The position numbers were made by a program, and so were the translations under genes. A stretch of DNA of 64,000 nt, from positions 23,288 to 87,287 of the forward strand of contig NZ_JAGTAS010000027.1 of NCBI RefSeq assembly GCF_025685425.1, given 5' to 3'. Source of the DNA: Terriglobus albidus. Lineage in GTDB: Bacteria; Acidobacteriota; Terriglobia; Terriglobales; Acidobacteriaceae. A model generated the notes under the pieces. The model worked only from the letters and a program-made list of their open reading frames with translations, did not search any database and had not been told where the DNA came from. Shown here piece after piece: positions 8,069 to 16,654 of this stretch (position 1 is the stretch's first letter; each line of letters starts with the position of its first letter).

Positions 8069-9001
8069 CTATTGCGTCTCCAGGGGCGTGTGATTTCGAA
8101 CAGCATTTACAACGTCTTTGATCGCCTGAATTACAAGATCGGGTCGATCGATCATGATGTAGTGTCCACTCTCAGGCGCGACTCGGGCTTGGCTATTGGA
8201 AGACATTGCAAGCAGTTGCTCTTCTGGAGTAATGAGTGGGCGTGGTGTTCGCAGAACGATGATGGGCTGCGCTTTCATCGGGAGAGGATCGTTCCCGGCC
8301 ATTGCCTGTATCTCTGAGGTGCAGGCCTGGACGATTTCCATAGATTTGGTGGCGATCTCTGCTCCGCCAAGGCTTGCAGCCCATTGATGCAGTTCATAGT
8401 CTTTCCTGTCGAGCTTCTCGAAATGCCCTCTCCCTATGGTGGCACCCTCCGGGATCACATGAGGCGCTGGTGCGTTCTGCGGCGGTCCAAAGAGAGATGG
8501 GGGACCTGGAGGAAGGGATCTATGAACGATAAAAAATGCATGGTCCACCGTGACGATCCCGGCGACCTCCTGAGGGTATGTCCGCTCGAAGTAACGGGAT
8601 ACCAGTGCCCCCAGTGATTGCCCGACCATAACGTAAGGCCCGTGAATGTGGAGCGCCTTGAGCGCCTCGTGGACTTCGTTCACCCGTGTTGCACAGCTAT
8701 CGACAGGCCCCCCTGCAGGTAAATGATCACTCCATGCGATGCCTGCGTGATCGTAGGTGCAGACCTGCGTAAACGAGGCAATGGCGGGCTGTACCAGGCC
8801 CCAATCGGACGAGTAGCCAGCTCCGGTGATGATGACTGCAGGTGAGCCTTTGCCGGTGCAGTAGACGTGCACGCGATATCCTCCGACATCTACGAGACGA
8901 CCGAGAGGCGGTGGAGAGGGCAGCCGATCCATCGCCGGAGTGAGAGTGCAACAGAGGAATGCGAATAAAAGGGAATAAACGAAACGGAAGTCGCGGATCA
9001 T
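8069..9001 (-). CDS. Exported alpha/beta-hydrolase
   Basis: Serine hydrolase of unknown substrate. The first ~25 residues (MIRDFRFVYSLLFAFLCCTL) form a signal or anchor segment. The hydrolase core shows GKGSPAVIITGAGYSSDWG (oxyanion region), YDHAGIAWSD, the nucleophile elbow VGQSLGAL with Ser129, and ESGHYIMIDRP with the expected catalytic His280. A cap region lies between. GGAG sits 8 nt upstream of the ATG, supporting this start. It is followed leftward by the GH92 gene in convergent orientation. Whether it is an esterase, epoxide hydrolase or another class cannot be told from the motifs. Confidence 0.82.
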   Translation of the reverse strand: MIRDFRFVYSLLFAFLCCTLTPAMDRLPSPPPLGRLVDVGGYRVHVYCTGKGSPAVIITGAGYSSDWGLVQPAIASFTQVCTYDHAGIAWSDHLPAGGPVDSCATRVNEVHEALKALHIHGPYVMVGQSLGALVSRYFERTYPQEVAGIVTVDHAFFIVHRSLPPGPPSLFGPPQNAPAPHVIPEGATIGRGHFEKLDRKDYELHQWAASLGGAEIATKSMEIVQACTSEIQAMAGNDPLPMKAQPIIVLRTPRPLITPEEQLLAMSSNSQARVAPESGHYIMIDRPDLVIQAIKDVVNAVRNHTPLETQ

Positions 9002-9043
9002 CGGTAGCTCCGAATACCACAGTATGGTTCTAGTTGGAAACCA

Positions 9044-10678
9044 CTACAGCCACCGCACGTGAAAGACATACACATACAACAGAGCCAGCAAGCCGATGAC
9101 AGCCGCGAGCAGGACGCTATGCCTCAACGTAAACCGGAAGAGCTTTGACTGGTCGTGCAGCGACATATTCGTTGCCGCGGCAGCGACGGCGATGGTCTGC
9201 AGGCTGATCATCTTGCCCATCACGCCGCCGGCGGAGTTGGCTGCGGCCATCAGCACGGCGTCGAGGCCGAGGCGGTTGGCTGTGACCTCCTGCAGGCTGC
9301 CGAAGAGGGCGTTGGCTGAGGTGTCCGAACCCGTAAGGAAGACGCCGAGCCAGCCCAGCAGTGCGCTGAAGAAGGGGAACAACACTCCGGTTGCTGCGAA
9401 GGCCAGGCCCAATGTGGCGGTGGCTCCGCAGTAGTTCATCAGAAAGGCCATCGCCAGCACTGAGGTGACGGTTACGGTAGGCAGCGCAAGTGTGCGTACG
9501 ACCGAGACGATAATGCGGAGGAACTCCATCGGCCGCACCCGCAGCAGCAGGGCAGAGAGCACCGTTGCCGTCATGCAGGAGGTGCCGGAGGCGGAGAACC
9601 AGTTCAGGTTGAAGACCGCCGGATACGGTGCGGCCTTCGCAACCAGCGGCGGCATGCGTAGCACCATGTTGTGCAGATAGGGCCAGGGGATCAGGATGCT
9701 GCCGCGGTTCAGCAGCTTCTGAAAGGGCTGATAGCCCCAGAGCAGCACGCAGAGCACCAGCAGGCCGTAGGGCATCCAGGCAACGAAGATCTGGCTGGCG
9801 GTGTAGCCGTTTGTGGTCGTCGTATCCGCGATGTCACCAGGGTGCAGATAGGAGGTGTCCTGCTCCGTGCGGCGGAAGCGAATCACAACGATAAGGGCAA
9901 GGATCGCCGTCAGCGACGCGAGGATGTCGGTGAGCTGCGGTCCGATGTAGTGCGAGACGCTCCATTGCACTGATGCGAACGCGACTCCACCGGCGAGGCA
10001 TGGCAGCCAGACTCCTGCAAAACCGACGCGGCCCCACATGGAGAGGATCAGGTAGGCGGGCAGGATGAACGAGACAGGTGCGCAGAAGCTGCCGACCGCT
10101 CCGCTGAGCTTGTCGAGGGGCAGGCCGGTGATGCCGGCAAGCGTGACCACCGGAATGCCAATCGATCCGAAGGCGACCGGTCCCGTATTGGCCAGCAGGC
10201 AGATGGCGGCTGCGGTGAAGGCGGAGAAGCCCAGGCCGGTCAACATGGTCGCCGCGATGGCTACCGGGGCTCCAAAGCCGGCGGCGCCTTCGAGAAAGGC
10301 TCCGAAGGCGAAGGCGATCAGCAGGGCCTGCAGCCGCAGGTCAGGGGTCAGGCGGCTGATGGAATCCTTAATGATGTCGAACTTGCCGGTCGACTCCGTA
10401 ATGCGAAAGAGGGCAATCGCCCAGAAGATGATCCACGAGATGGGGAAGAGGCCGAAGGCCGCTCCGTGTGCCGCGGCGCTGAGGGCTTGCAGCGCGGGCA
10501 TGTGATATCCCCCGATGGCCAGCACGAAGGTCACGGTCAGTCCCGACAGACCCGCCATCCACGATGGTTTGCGCAGAACGCCCAGCAGAAGCAACAAGGT
10601 GAAGATCGGGAGAGCAGCGAGAGCGGCCGACCAGCCGAGTCCCAGGTGATAGAGCAGATAGTCCTGCGGCCACGGCAT
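9044..10678 (-). CDS. lctP: L-lactate permease (LctP family)
   Basis: Inner-membrane symporter for lactate or glycolate, 544 residues with about 13-14 hydrophobic segments. Recognisable LctP stretches are WSAALAALPIFTLLLLLGVLR near the start, AFAFGAFLEGAAGFGAPVAIAA, LLANTGPVAFGSIGIPV, the middle loop before GYTASQIFVAWMPYGLLVLCVLLWG, NWFSASGTSCM and, near the end, FLTGSDTSANALFGSLQ followed by AANSAGGVMGKMISLQ. No lactate dehydrogenase genes are adjacent, so the substrate rests on family membership only. A MITE-like element lies 49 bp upstream of its start, in the probable promoter region. Confidence 0.93.
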   Translation of the reverse strand: MPWPQDYLLYHLGLGWSAALAALPIFTLLLLLGVLRKPSWMAGLSGLTVTFVLAIGGYHMPALQALSAAAHGAAFGLFPISWIIFWAIALFRITESTGKFDIIKDSISRLTPDLRLQALLIAFAFGAFLEGAAGFGAPVAIAATMLTGLGFSAFTAAAICLLANTGPVAFGSIGIPVVTLAGITGLPLDKLSGAVGSFCAPVSFILPAYLILSMWGRVGFAGVWLPCLAGGVAFASVQWSVSHYIGPQLTDILASLTAILALIVVIRFRRTEQDTSYLHPGDIADTTTTNGYTASQIFVAWMPYGLLVLCVLLWGYQPFQKLLNRGSILIPWPYLHNMVLRMPPLVAKAAPYPAVFNLNWFSASGTSCMTATVLSALLLRVRPMEFLRIIVSVVRTLALPTVTVTSVLAMAFLMNYCGATATLGLAFAATGVLFPFFSALLGWLGVFLTGSDTSANALFGSLQEVTANRLGLDAVLMAAANSAGGVMGKMISLQTIAVAAAATNMSLHDQSKLFRFTLRHSVLLAAVIGLLALLYVYVFHVRWL

Positions 10679-10726
10679 GCGAGTGTCGGCTCACGAAGTG
10701 GAGTATGGAACGCTTCCGCGCCATGG

Positions 10727-10842
10727 TAGAGCATTTTCCCTGTTGTTGGGTATCCCGGAAGGGATGTGCAGCGGCGTTTTCATTGCGGAAAACGCCCATA
10801 GATGCGGAAGCCCTACTCTACACCTACAGGGAAAATGCTCTA
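10727..10842. mobile_element. MITE-like element, copy 1 (complete)
   Basis: 116 bp with perfect 17-bp terminal inverted repeats TAGAGCATTTTCCCTGT (10727-10743) and its complement (10826-10842). Each end carries TA, as expected for a TA-targeting (IS630/Tc1-like) element. The interior includes GGTATCCCGGAAGG and GCGGAAAACGCCCATAGATG. No coding capacity. Lies upstream of the lactate permease gene. Confidence 0.85.
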
Positions 10843-10887
10843 CGGGGAGGCGTTTGGAGTGGTCAAACGGATGGGAGGGAAAGTGAT

Positions 10888-11161
10888 CTGGGTGCCCCAC
10901 ATACCGGGGTCCCCAACGAACTCTGTTCGTTGGGGTAGATACGCGACGCTTATGTGGGTTGTTCGAGCGAAGCTCGAATTGTCTTTTTGTTTGTCATTTC
11001 GTAGCGACCGAAGGGAGCGGAGAAATCTGCTTCTCTACCGAAGATCTCTGGCGGGACGATAAAAGCAGGTCCTTCACTTTGTTCAGGATGACAAGCGAAG
11101 GACGGTTCGCGCGGAGCGCGAATGCCCAAATCTCGGCGTCGCCGAGATTTGGGGCACCCAG
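10888..11161. repeat. Composite repeat bounded by CTGGGTGCCCCA inverted ends
   Basis: Perfect 12-bp inverted ends (10888-10899, 11150-11161) enclose, in order: an 11-bp-stem hairpin CCCCAACGAAC/GTTCGTTGGGG with loop TCT (10911-10935); the triloop GTTCGAGC-GAA-GCTCGAAT (10961-10979); a mosaic fold-back repeat (about 10990-11095) whose left arm is of GTCATTTCG type and right arm of AGGATGAC type; the triloop GTTCGCGC-GGA-GCGCGAAT (11105-11123); and AATCTCGGC/GCCGAGATT with loop GTC (11129-11149). It fills the gap between the lactate permease promoter region and the end of the TonB receptor gene, and holds no credible gene. Confidence 0.8.
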
Positions 11162-11203
11162 TGTCGTCTCACCGGACCTTCTTACCCGGCGTCTTCTTAA
11201 ATA

Positions 11204-11242
11204 AAAAGCGGATGTGCCGGTAAGCACATCCGCTTTTTGGTT
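11204..11242 (-). terminator. Intrinsic terminator of the TonB receptor gene
   Basis: AAAAAGCGGATGTGC and GCACATCCGCTTTTT pair around a short loop just after the receptor stop codon. The flanking A/T runs make it usable in both directions; leftward it ends the receptor transcript. Confidence 0.88.
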
Positions 11243-11253
11243 CAGGATTGTTG

Positions 11254-14200
11254 TTAGAAGGTAACCTTCAGGCCGCCCTGCATCACGCGCGGCTTGACCG
11301 GTCCGGTTGCCGTGATACGTCCGTAGGTACCGCTGGACGGATTGGCGTCGGGCTGGCCGAAGGTGATGCGGTTGAAGGCGTTGAAGAGCTCCCAGCGGAA
11401 CTGGATCTTGTACCGCTCCTGGATCGTCCAGTTCTTCATCACCGCCGCATCGCTGTAGTTGGTGCCCGGCCCCTTCAGGATGTTGCGTCCGGAGTTGCCG
11501 AAGGTGCCTACCGCATTTTGCGTAAAGCCGGCTGTGGTGAAGTACTGCCGCACCCAGTCCTGCTTGCTGCCCTGGTGCGTCTGTACGACAACGCCCGGAA
11601 CGCGGTCTGCCCGGTCGCCATAGACCAGCGCGCCGGAGTTGTTGTTGCCGTTGCCTCCACTCACGCTGAACGGGCGGCCGGACTGCATGGTGTAGATACC
11701 GCTGATCTCCCACTCGCCCAGCACATTGCGGGCGATCGGGTTCCATCCCTTCAGCTTCGGGGTGGAGTAGACCAGGTTAGTCACCGAGACGAACGGGAAG
11801 TTCAGGTCGGAGAGCCCACGGTTGAAGCGCAGGTCATATGGGTTCGCCAGTCCGCCGGTGAACGATGCATTGCCGGTGGCGGCGATGTCGATGTTCTTCG
11901 ACCAGGTGAAGCTGCTCTGCGCCTGGAAGCTGTGCGAGAAGCGCTTCTCAAACTGCGCCTGCAGCGAGTGATAGCTGCTGGTGCCGTTGCTGTTGATGGT
12001 GAGGAGCTGGCCGTAGTTCGTCAGCGCGCGTGTTCCACGTACGGCTGCCGCAGTCTGGCCGGGGTTGGCCTCGATGATCAGCGTCTGGTGATACGACTGG
12101 CTGCCCACGTAGGCGAGGTGCATCACCAGATCTCCGCTGAATTGCTGCTCGACCGACGCGTTCCAGCTCTGCGTCATGCCGAGTTTGAAGTTCGGACGGA
12201 AGGCCGCCGGTACCGTGGTCTGCGCCGGGAAGACATAGTTCGACGAAGGCCGCACGTTGTCATAGGCGAAGGGCGGGAAGGGGCTGGTGAAGTTCGTCGA
12301 CGAGAAGTTCGCCCACGGGTTGGAGAAGTTGATGGGGTTTGAAGCGCTGCCGTTCAGTGTGAACGTCGGGCTGAACGGGCTTACGTCAGCCACGTGGTTG
12401 TAGGCCGAGTAAGGCAGCGGCGCGGTGAACATACCGAAGCCGGCACGGAAGGCTGTCTTCGAGCTGGCCTGGTAGGCGAACGCGATGCGAGGCTCCCAGT
12501 AGCCGTAGGTGTTCTGCGCCAAGCTGTTGGGCACGCCACGGTCGCCTGGGAAGACAAGGCCATTCGGAGCGTTGGGGAAGACGGTGCTCTGCTGCCCCGG
12601 GTTGTAGACGGCGCCACGGCCATCCTTGGAGGCGGGGGCGAGGTTCGGATCCCAGCGCAGGCCGAGTGTGACCGTCAGGTTCGGACGCAGACGGAACTGG
12701 TCCTGTCCGAATGCTCCCAGCAGGTTGCCGGAGACATCGGCGATCTCGCCGGCGCCCTGAGTAAAGGTGCCGACGCGGCCGAGCAGAAAGTCCGCCAGGC
12801 CGGAGCCGGTGGAGTATCCGTTGAAGCCGATGATCGGGGCAGCAGGATAGTAGGTGAACTCACGCGCGCGCTGATGCCACAGGTCTACACCGAACGAGAC
12901 GGTGTGGTTGCCGATGATCTTGGTGACGGAGTCGGAGAAGCCCCACGACCGGCGCATCTCTCCCGTGTACTCGGAGTACGGCGTACCGAAGCCGCCGTTG
13001 GCGTTCAGGCCTTCGGAGTAGCAGGCGCCTGCGGGATCGTTGACGTTGATGTACTTCGAAAGACAGAAGGCGTTGCCGGAGCTGTCGCGCTGCGTGCCTG
13101 CGTTGTAGACGTGCTCCTGGTTCCAGAAGAGCGACAGAGCGTTGACCATGCTGGGCGAGATGGTCCAGTTGTGGTTGAGCACCTCGTTAAAGAGCTTGCC
13201 CTGCTTGCCAGGAACGATGGCCAGGATGTTGCCGGGCGTGGATGCCTCGGCGCGGTTGTAGTACTGGATAAAGCTGCGCAAGGTGAGGCGCTGTCTGTCA
13301 TTGATGGAGTAGTCCAGACGGCCGGTGCCTTCGTCGAACTTCTCCACCGACGCGGGGGCAGTGTAGTAAACCAGGCCGCTGGCCGGGTCCTGTCCGCGCG
13401 GCAGCGCCGTGTTGGCGATACGTACGGCTGCTGGGTTATACAGGCTGGGATCGATGCGGTTGTTGACGAAGCCGCCGCCGAGTGTCTTCGGATACGCCGA
13501 GAAGTCGCCGTTCAACATGGCGGCGGTGGGCGTGTTGGTGCTGTTCGAGGTGGCGGTGGTGGACTGGCGCGTGCCCTGGTAGTTCGCGAAGAAGAAGAGC
13601 TTGTTCTTCTTGATCGGGCCGCCGAGGAATCCGCCGAACTGGTTGCGGCGCAGCGGATCGACCTTCTTTGAGAAGTAGTCGGCTGCGTTCAGCGCGCTGT
13701 TGCGCAGGAACTCGAAGGCCCCGCCGTGGAAGGCATTCGTGCCGCTCTTGGTTTCGATGCTGACGACTGCCCCCGGAGAGAAGCCATAGTGGGCGTCGAA
13801 GTTGTTGGAGATGACACGGAACTCGGCAGTGGCGTCCGCGTTCGGTGAAGGCGCCGCAAGCGCCATATAGGTGTCCATGTTGGGCACGCCATCCAGCAGA
13901 TAGAGCGTGCTGCCCTGGCGTCCGCCGCCGGCGGAGGCGCCGGTTTCATTGGGGAAGGTGGTCTCGCCCTGCAGGGTGCCTGCGCCGGTGTTGAGCACGT
14001 TCACGGTTCCGGGCGAAAGCAGTACCAGGCTGGAAGGATCGCGTCCGTTGAGCGGAAGCTCGCGGATCGCCTGTTCGCCGACGGTATTGCTGACCTCGGC
14101 GTTGGTGGTGTTGATCAGGGCAGCGCCGGCGGTGACGTTGACGGTTTCGCTCTCGCTGCCGACCTGCAGACCGATATCGAGCGTAGCCTGTTGGCTGACG

Positions 14201-14502
14201 GTGAGCAGCACGCCGGTCTGCTGAAACTTCTGGAAGCCGGAGACCTCAGCCGCGATGGTGTAGTGGCCCGGCGGGATTGTGGGGAAACGATAGAGACCGG
14301 AGGAATTGCTCTCTGAGGTGAGCACCAGGTTGGTCTCAGTGTTTGTAGCAGTTACACGTGCATTGGGAACGGCGGCGCCTGAGGGATCCGTAACGGTCCC
14401 GCTCAGTACGGCACTTCCGCCTTGTGCGTACACGCTCGACGACATGGCAAAGCACAACGCGAGCACGCAGAACAAAAGCCTTAAGAGCTTTTGGGTATTC
14501 AT
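11254..14502 (-). CDS. TonB-dependent receptor with carboxypeptidase-regulatory-like domain (Oar-like)
   Basis: Outer-membrane protein of 1082 residues. It has a signal peptide (KLLRLLFCVLALCFAMSSSVYAQ), a carboxypeptidase-regulatory-like beta-sandwich at about 30-115 (SGTVTDPSGAAVPNARVTATN ... GLYRFPTIPPGHYTIAAEVSGF), and a plug domain with VGEQAIRELPLNGRDPSSLVLLSPG. A long beta-barrel region ends in Phe (GGLKVTF), as expected for BAM-dependent insertion. This architecture is heavily expanded in Acidobacteriota, and the ligands are mostly unknown. The ORF can be extended to a TTG at 14505, but the adjacent ATG at 14502 is preferred. No TonB-ExbB-ExbD or glycosidase gene is adjacent. A terminator follows directly. 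Confidence 0.93.
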   Translation of the reverse strand: MNTQKLLRLLFCVLALCFAMSSSVYAQGGSAVLSGTVTDPSGAAVPNARVTATNTETNLVLTSESNSSGLYRFPTIPPGHYTIAAEVSGFQKFQQTGVLLTVSQQATLDIGLQVGSESETVNVTAGAALINTTNAEVSNTVGEQAIRELPLNGRDPSSLVLLSPGTVNVLNTGAGTLQGETTFPNETGASAGGGRQGSTLYLLDGVPNMDTYMALAAPSPNADATAEFRVISNNFDAHYGFSPGAVVSIETKSGTNAFHGGAFEFLRNSALNAADYFSKKVDPLRRNQFGGFLGGPIKKNKLFFFANYQGTRQSTTATSNSTNTPTAAMLNGDFSAYPKTLGGGFVNNRIDPSLYNPAAVRIANTALPRGQDPASGLVYYTAPASVEKFDEGTGRLDYSINDRQRLTLRSFIQYYNRAEASTPGNILAIVPGKQGKLFNEVLNHNWTISPSMVNALSLFWNQEHVYNAGTQRDSSGNAFCLSKYINVNDPAGACYSEGLNANGGFGTPYSEYTGEMRRSWGFSDSVTKIIGNHTVSFGVDLWHQRAREFTYYPAAPIIGFNGYSTGSGLADFLLGRVGTFTQGAGEIADVSGNLLGAFGQDQFRLRPNLTVTLGLRWDPNLAPASKDGRGAVYNPGQQSTVFPNAPNGLVFPGDRGVPNSLAQNTYGYWEPRIAFAYQASSKTAFRAGFGMFTAPLPYSAYNHVADVSPFSPTFTLNGSASNPINFSNPWANFSSTNFTSPFPPFAYDNVRPSSNYVFPAQTTVPAAFRPNFKLGMTQSWNASVEQQFSGDLVMHLAYVGSQSYHQTLIIEANPGQTAAAVRGTRALTNYGQLLTINSNGTSSYHSLQAQFEKRFSHSFQAQSSFTWSKNIDIAATGNASFTGGLANPYDLRFNRGLSDLNFPFVSVTNLVYSTPKLKGWNPIARNVLGEWEISGIYTMQSGRPFSVSGGNGNNNSGALVYGDRADRVPGVVVQTHQGSKQDWVRQYFTTAGFTQNAVGTFGNSGRNILKGPGTNYSDAAVMKNWTIQERYKIQFRWELFNAFNRITFGQPDANPSSGTYGRITATGPVKPRVMQGGLKVTF

Positions 14503-14700
14503 CAAATTTGGGCCTCAATTTTGGGGATTAGAGGGGGTTCGAAATCGTGTGCTTACTGCACATCTGCACGAATCAATTTCTTTTGGGCAAGACAGGACGG
14601 GGGAAGCAACGAATTAGTAAATCGATTGAAAGAATATTGGACCCCGATCACGACTGTCTACGCGAGGTACCAGATCAGGTAACGCCATTTGCGGCGCCAT

Positions 14701-15675
14701 CTACGGCTTCAGCGCAACGCGCTCTATCCAGAAGCTGTTCGGCCACACATTCTTTCCATCGAGCGTAGGCGCGTAGATCTTCAGCTGCGCCGGCATGCGG
14801 GTGTAGCTGTCTTTCCATCCCGGAATGGCGGTTTCAAGCTCGTTCCAGTAGCCGTCTTGAAGTGCGCTTGCGGACCACACGACGCGGAAGGCCTGGTTGA
14901 AGGCGAGAAATGCCTCCAGCATGTACTGTTCCCCCCAGAAGCAGAGATTGGTCATCACGAACTTCTGCGGATAGTCCAGGGGCGTAAAGATGTCATGAAG
15001 GTGAACCAGGACACCTTCGCGGAGCTCCGGCAGGATGCGCAGGCACTCGTAGAGCACATCGCTATCGACCGAGACGACATGGGTGGAATCGATAAAGAGG
15101 ATGTCGTTGGCTTCGAGCTGATGAAAGAACTCAAGCGGAACCTGTTGTACCGGTTTTTCGATCAACTGATTCAGGCCATCGATGCCATGTTTGAGGTACG
15201 GCGCCGGGTGTGGCTCAATGCTGATCAACTCGCCCGGGAAGCCCTCTTTTTTGTTGGCACCCAATGCGGCGGCCAGCACCATGGTGGTGTTTCCACTGCC
15301 GATCTCGATAATGCGGCGGGGCTTATTGCGACGCACGAAGGCGTACGCGATCTCTGCATCCACATGCTCGAAGAAGCCATTGTTGAAGTGGAACGTGCGA
15401 TGCCCATTGTTGGAGATCGGGCTTTCGGGGAACTTACATTCGGCGAGATAGGGCGCCAGATCGTGCTGCAACCGGTATATCTGCTCGTCGAAATGGAAGT
15501 CGATGCCGCTACAGGGACGGCGTTCCTTCCAGTCCTTGCCTCGAAAGGAGTTCAGGTCCGGCACGGGGAAGTAGAAGTGTGAGGGAGTGATGCTAACGTG
15601 CAGACCGCTCTGAAGGGCGTGAAATAACGACGAAAGTGTCGTTCGCACAGACGGGCTGCGCATGATGCGATTCAC
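14701..15675 (-). CDS. Class I SAM-dependent methyltransferase
   Basis: 324 residues. The Rossmann-fold methyltransferase core begins near residue 122: RRIIEIGSGNTT (SAM-binding motif I), ELISIEPHP (motif II acidic residue), ANDILFIDSTHVV (motif IV) and VLVHLHDIF, an arrangement seen in the Methyltransf_24 group, several members of which act on sugars or secondary metabolites. The N-terminal ~110 residues are family-specific. I favour the GTG start at 15675, which has GGAGG 8 nt upstream; the in-frame ATG at 15663 lacks a ribosome site. No pathway context: the neighbours are a TonB receptor and a divergent DUF1349 gene. Confidence 0.8.
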   Translation of the reverse strand: MNRIMRSPSVRTTLSSLFHALQSGLHVSITPSHFYFPVPDLNSFRGKDWKERRPCSGIDFHFDEQIYRLQHDLAPYLAECKFPESPISNNGHRTFHFNNGFFEHVDAEIAYAFVRRNKPRRIIEIGSGNTTMVLAAALGANKKEGFPGELISIEPHPAPYLKHGIDGLNQLIEKPVQQVPLEFFHQLEANDILFIDSTHVVSVDSDVLYECLRILPELREGVLVHLHDIFTPLDYPQKFVMTNLCFWGEQYMLEAFLAFNQAFRVVWSASALQDGYWNELETAIPGWKDSYTRMPAQLKIYAPTLDGKNVWPNSFWIERVALKP

Positions 15676-15919
15676 CGGAAGATCCTCCGCTGCGTGGTGA
15701 TCCCGTCGCTGATGCTCAGTGTGCGCGCGGCGCGGTATCCATCGACTAATGCTTGGTTGCTCTGGATGCTTCCAGGTTTCCTTCGGGTTGTCCCGGAGGA
15801 ACGATCTCGCTATAAAACATTGTTGTAGAAGGAGAAATCCATACGCGCATCGTGTGGGGCTGATGAAGGTATGTCGACCCTTGGGCTGTTACTTTGCTGA
15901 AGATTCAGGCTTGGAGCGT

Positions 15920-16546
15920 ATGGCGAAAAACGTCACTGGTTTGTTGATCGTATTGTGTTTTACCGGCTTGAGCCTATTTGCTCAACAGCGTGCCTGGCAG
16001 AATGAGCCGAAGACCTGGAAAGAGTATGACGGCCGGTTAGTGGAGACTGTACCGGCGGGCACCGACTACTGGCGCATCGTCCACTATGGCTTTATCCGGG
16101 ATAACGGGCCGTTTCGGTACCAGGAACAGTCAGGGGATTTCGAGGCAAAGGTACGGGTTAGGGGGCACTATCATGAGCTCTACCACCAGGCGGGCCTCAT
16201 GATCCGGATCGATGAAAAGAACTGGATCAAAACCGGCATCGAGTTCGTGAACGGAAAGCAGAACATCAGCGCGGTGGTGACGCGAGACTTTTCCGACTGG
16301 TCTGTGATCCCCAGGCGGGATAGCCCCGCGTTTTTATGGCTCCGGTTGCAGCGTCAGAATGATGCAGTGAAGATCGAGTTCTCCCTGGATGACAAAAACT
16401 GGTCCATGCTGCGCATGGCGTACTTCCCTCCGCGCGTACCGGTCAAAATTGGCATGGTCGCGGCTGCTCCGGGTAAGCAGGAGTTTGAGGTGACCTTTGA
16501 CCACTTCACGGTGGGTCCGATTACGAGCACAACCAAAGAAGAATAA
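15920..16546 (+). CDS. Exported DUF1349 (concanavalin-like) protein
   Basis: 208 residues from the ATG that starts MAKNVTGLLIVLCFTGLSLFAQQ, a clear signal peptide. The open frame extends upstream, but that part is unlike a protein start. The mature domain has the DUF1349 beta-sandwich signatures: FEAKVRVRGHYHELYHQAGLMIRIDEKNWIKTGIEF (Asp/Glu-rich calcium-type edge), SAVVTRDFSDWSV, WLRLQRQNDAVKIEFSLD and VGMVAAAPGKQEFEVTFDHF-like closing strands. Relatives are fungal and bacterial proteins loosely named for enolase regulation, and the real role is probably sugar or glycan binding. It is divergent from the methyltransferase and convergent with the cysteine operon. Confidence 0.82.
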   Translation: MAKNVTGLLIVLCFTGLSLFAQQRAWQNEPKTWKEYDGRLVETVPAGTDYWRIVHYGFIRDNGPFRYQEQSGDFEAKVRVRGHYHELYHQAGLMIRIDEKNWIKTGIEFVNGKQNISAVVTRDFSDWSVIPRRDSPAFLWLRLQRQNDAVKIEFSLDDKNWSMLRMAYFPPRVPVKIGMVAAAPGKQEFEVTFDHFTVGPITSTTKEE

Positions 16547-16587
16547 TGGTTCAAAGAACAAAGGTTCAGAGAACAGAACTCGCGCAA

Positions 16588-16638
16588 GAAAAAACTCCCG
16601 ATACAGAGCCCGGGATACATAAGGCTCTGAATCGGGAG
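16588..16638 (-). terminator. Intrinsic terminator of the cysteine operon
   Basis: A 16-bp stem, CTCCCGATACAGAGCC (16595-16610) against GGCTCTGAATCGGGAG (16623-16638) with one mismatch, has a run of A on its left, which is a U-run for leftward transcription. It lies 17 bp past the moeZ-like stop. Confidence 0.88.
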
Positions 16639-16654
16639 CTTCTATGAGCAGGAC

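Noticed and set aside
10691..10938. Short frames reading MGVFRNENAA and similar in several gaps
   Set aside because: They recur because they lie inside the MITE-like element; no ribosome site, and the phase is lost in copies with indels.
11248..13671. Long plus-strand frames of 364 and 425 residues over the TonB receptor
   Set aside because: Shadows of a clear outer-membrane receptor on the minus strand; composition (Val/Gly/Arg/Ala-rich) is typical of antisense frames.
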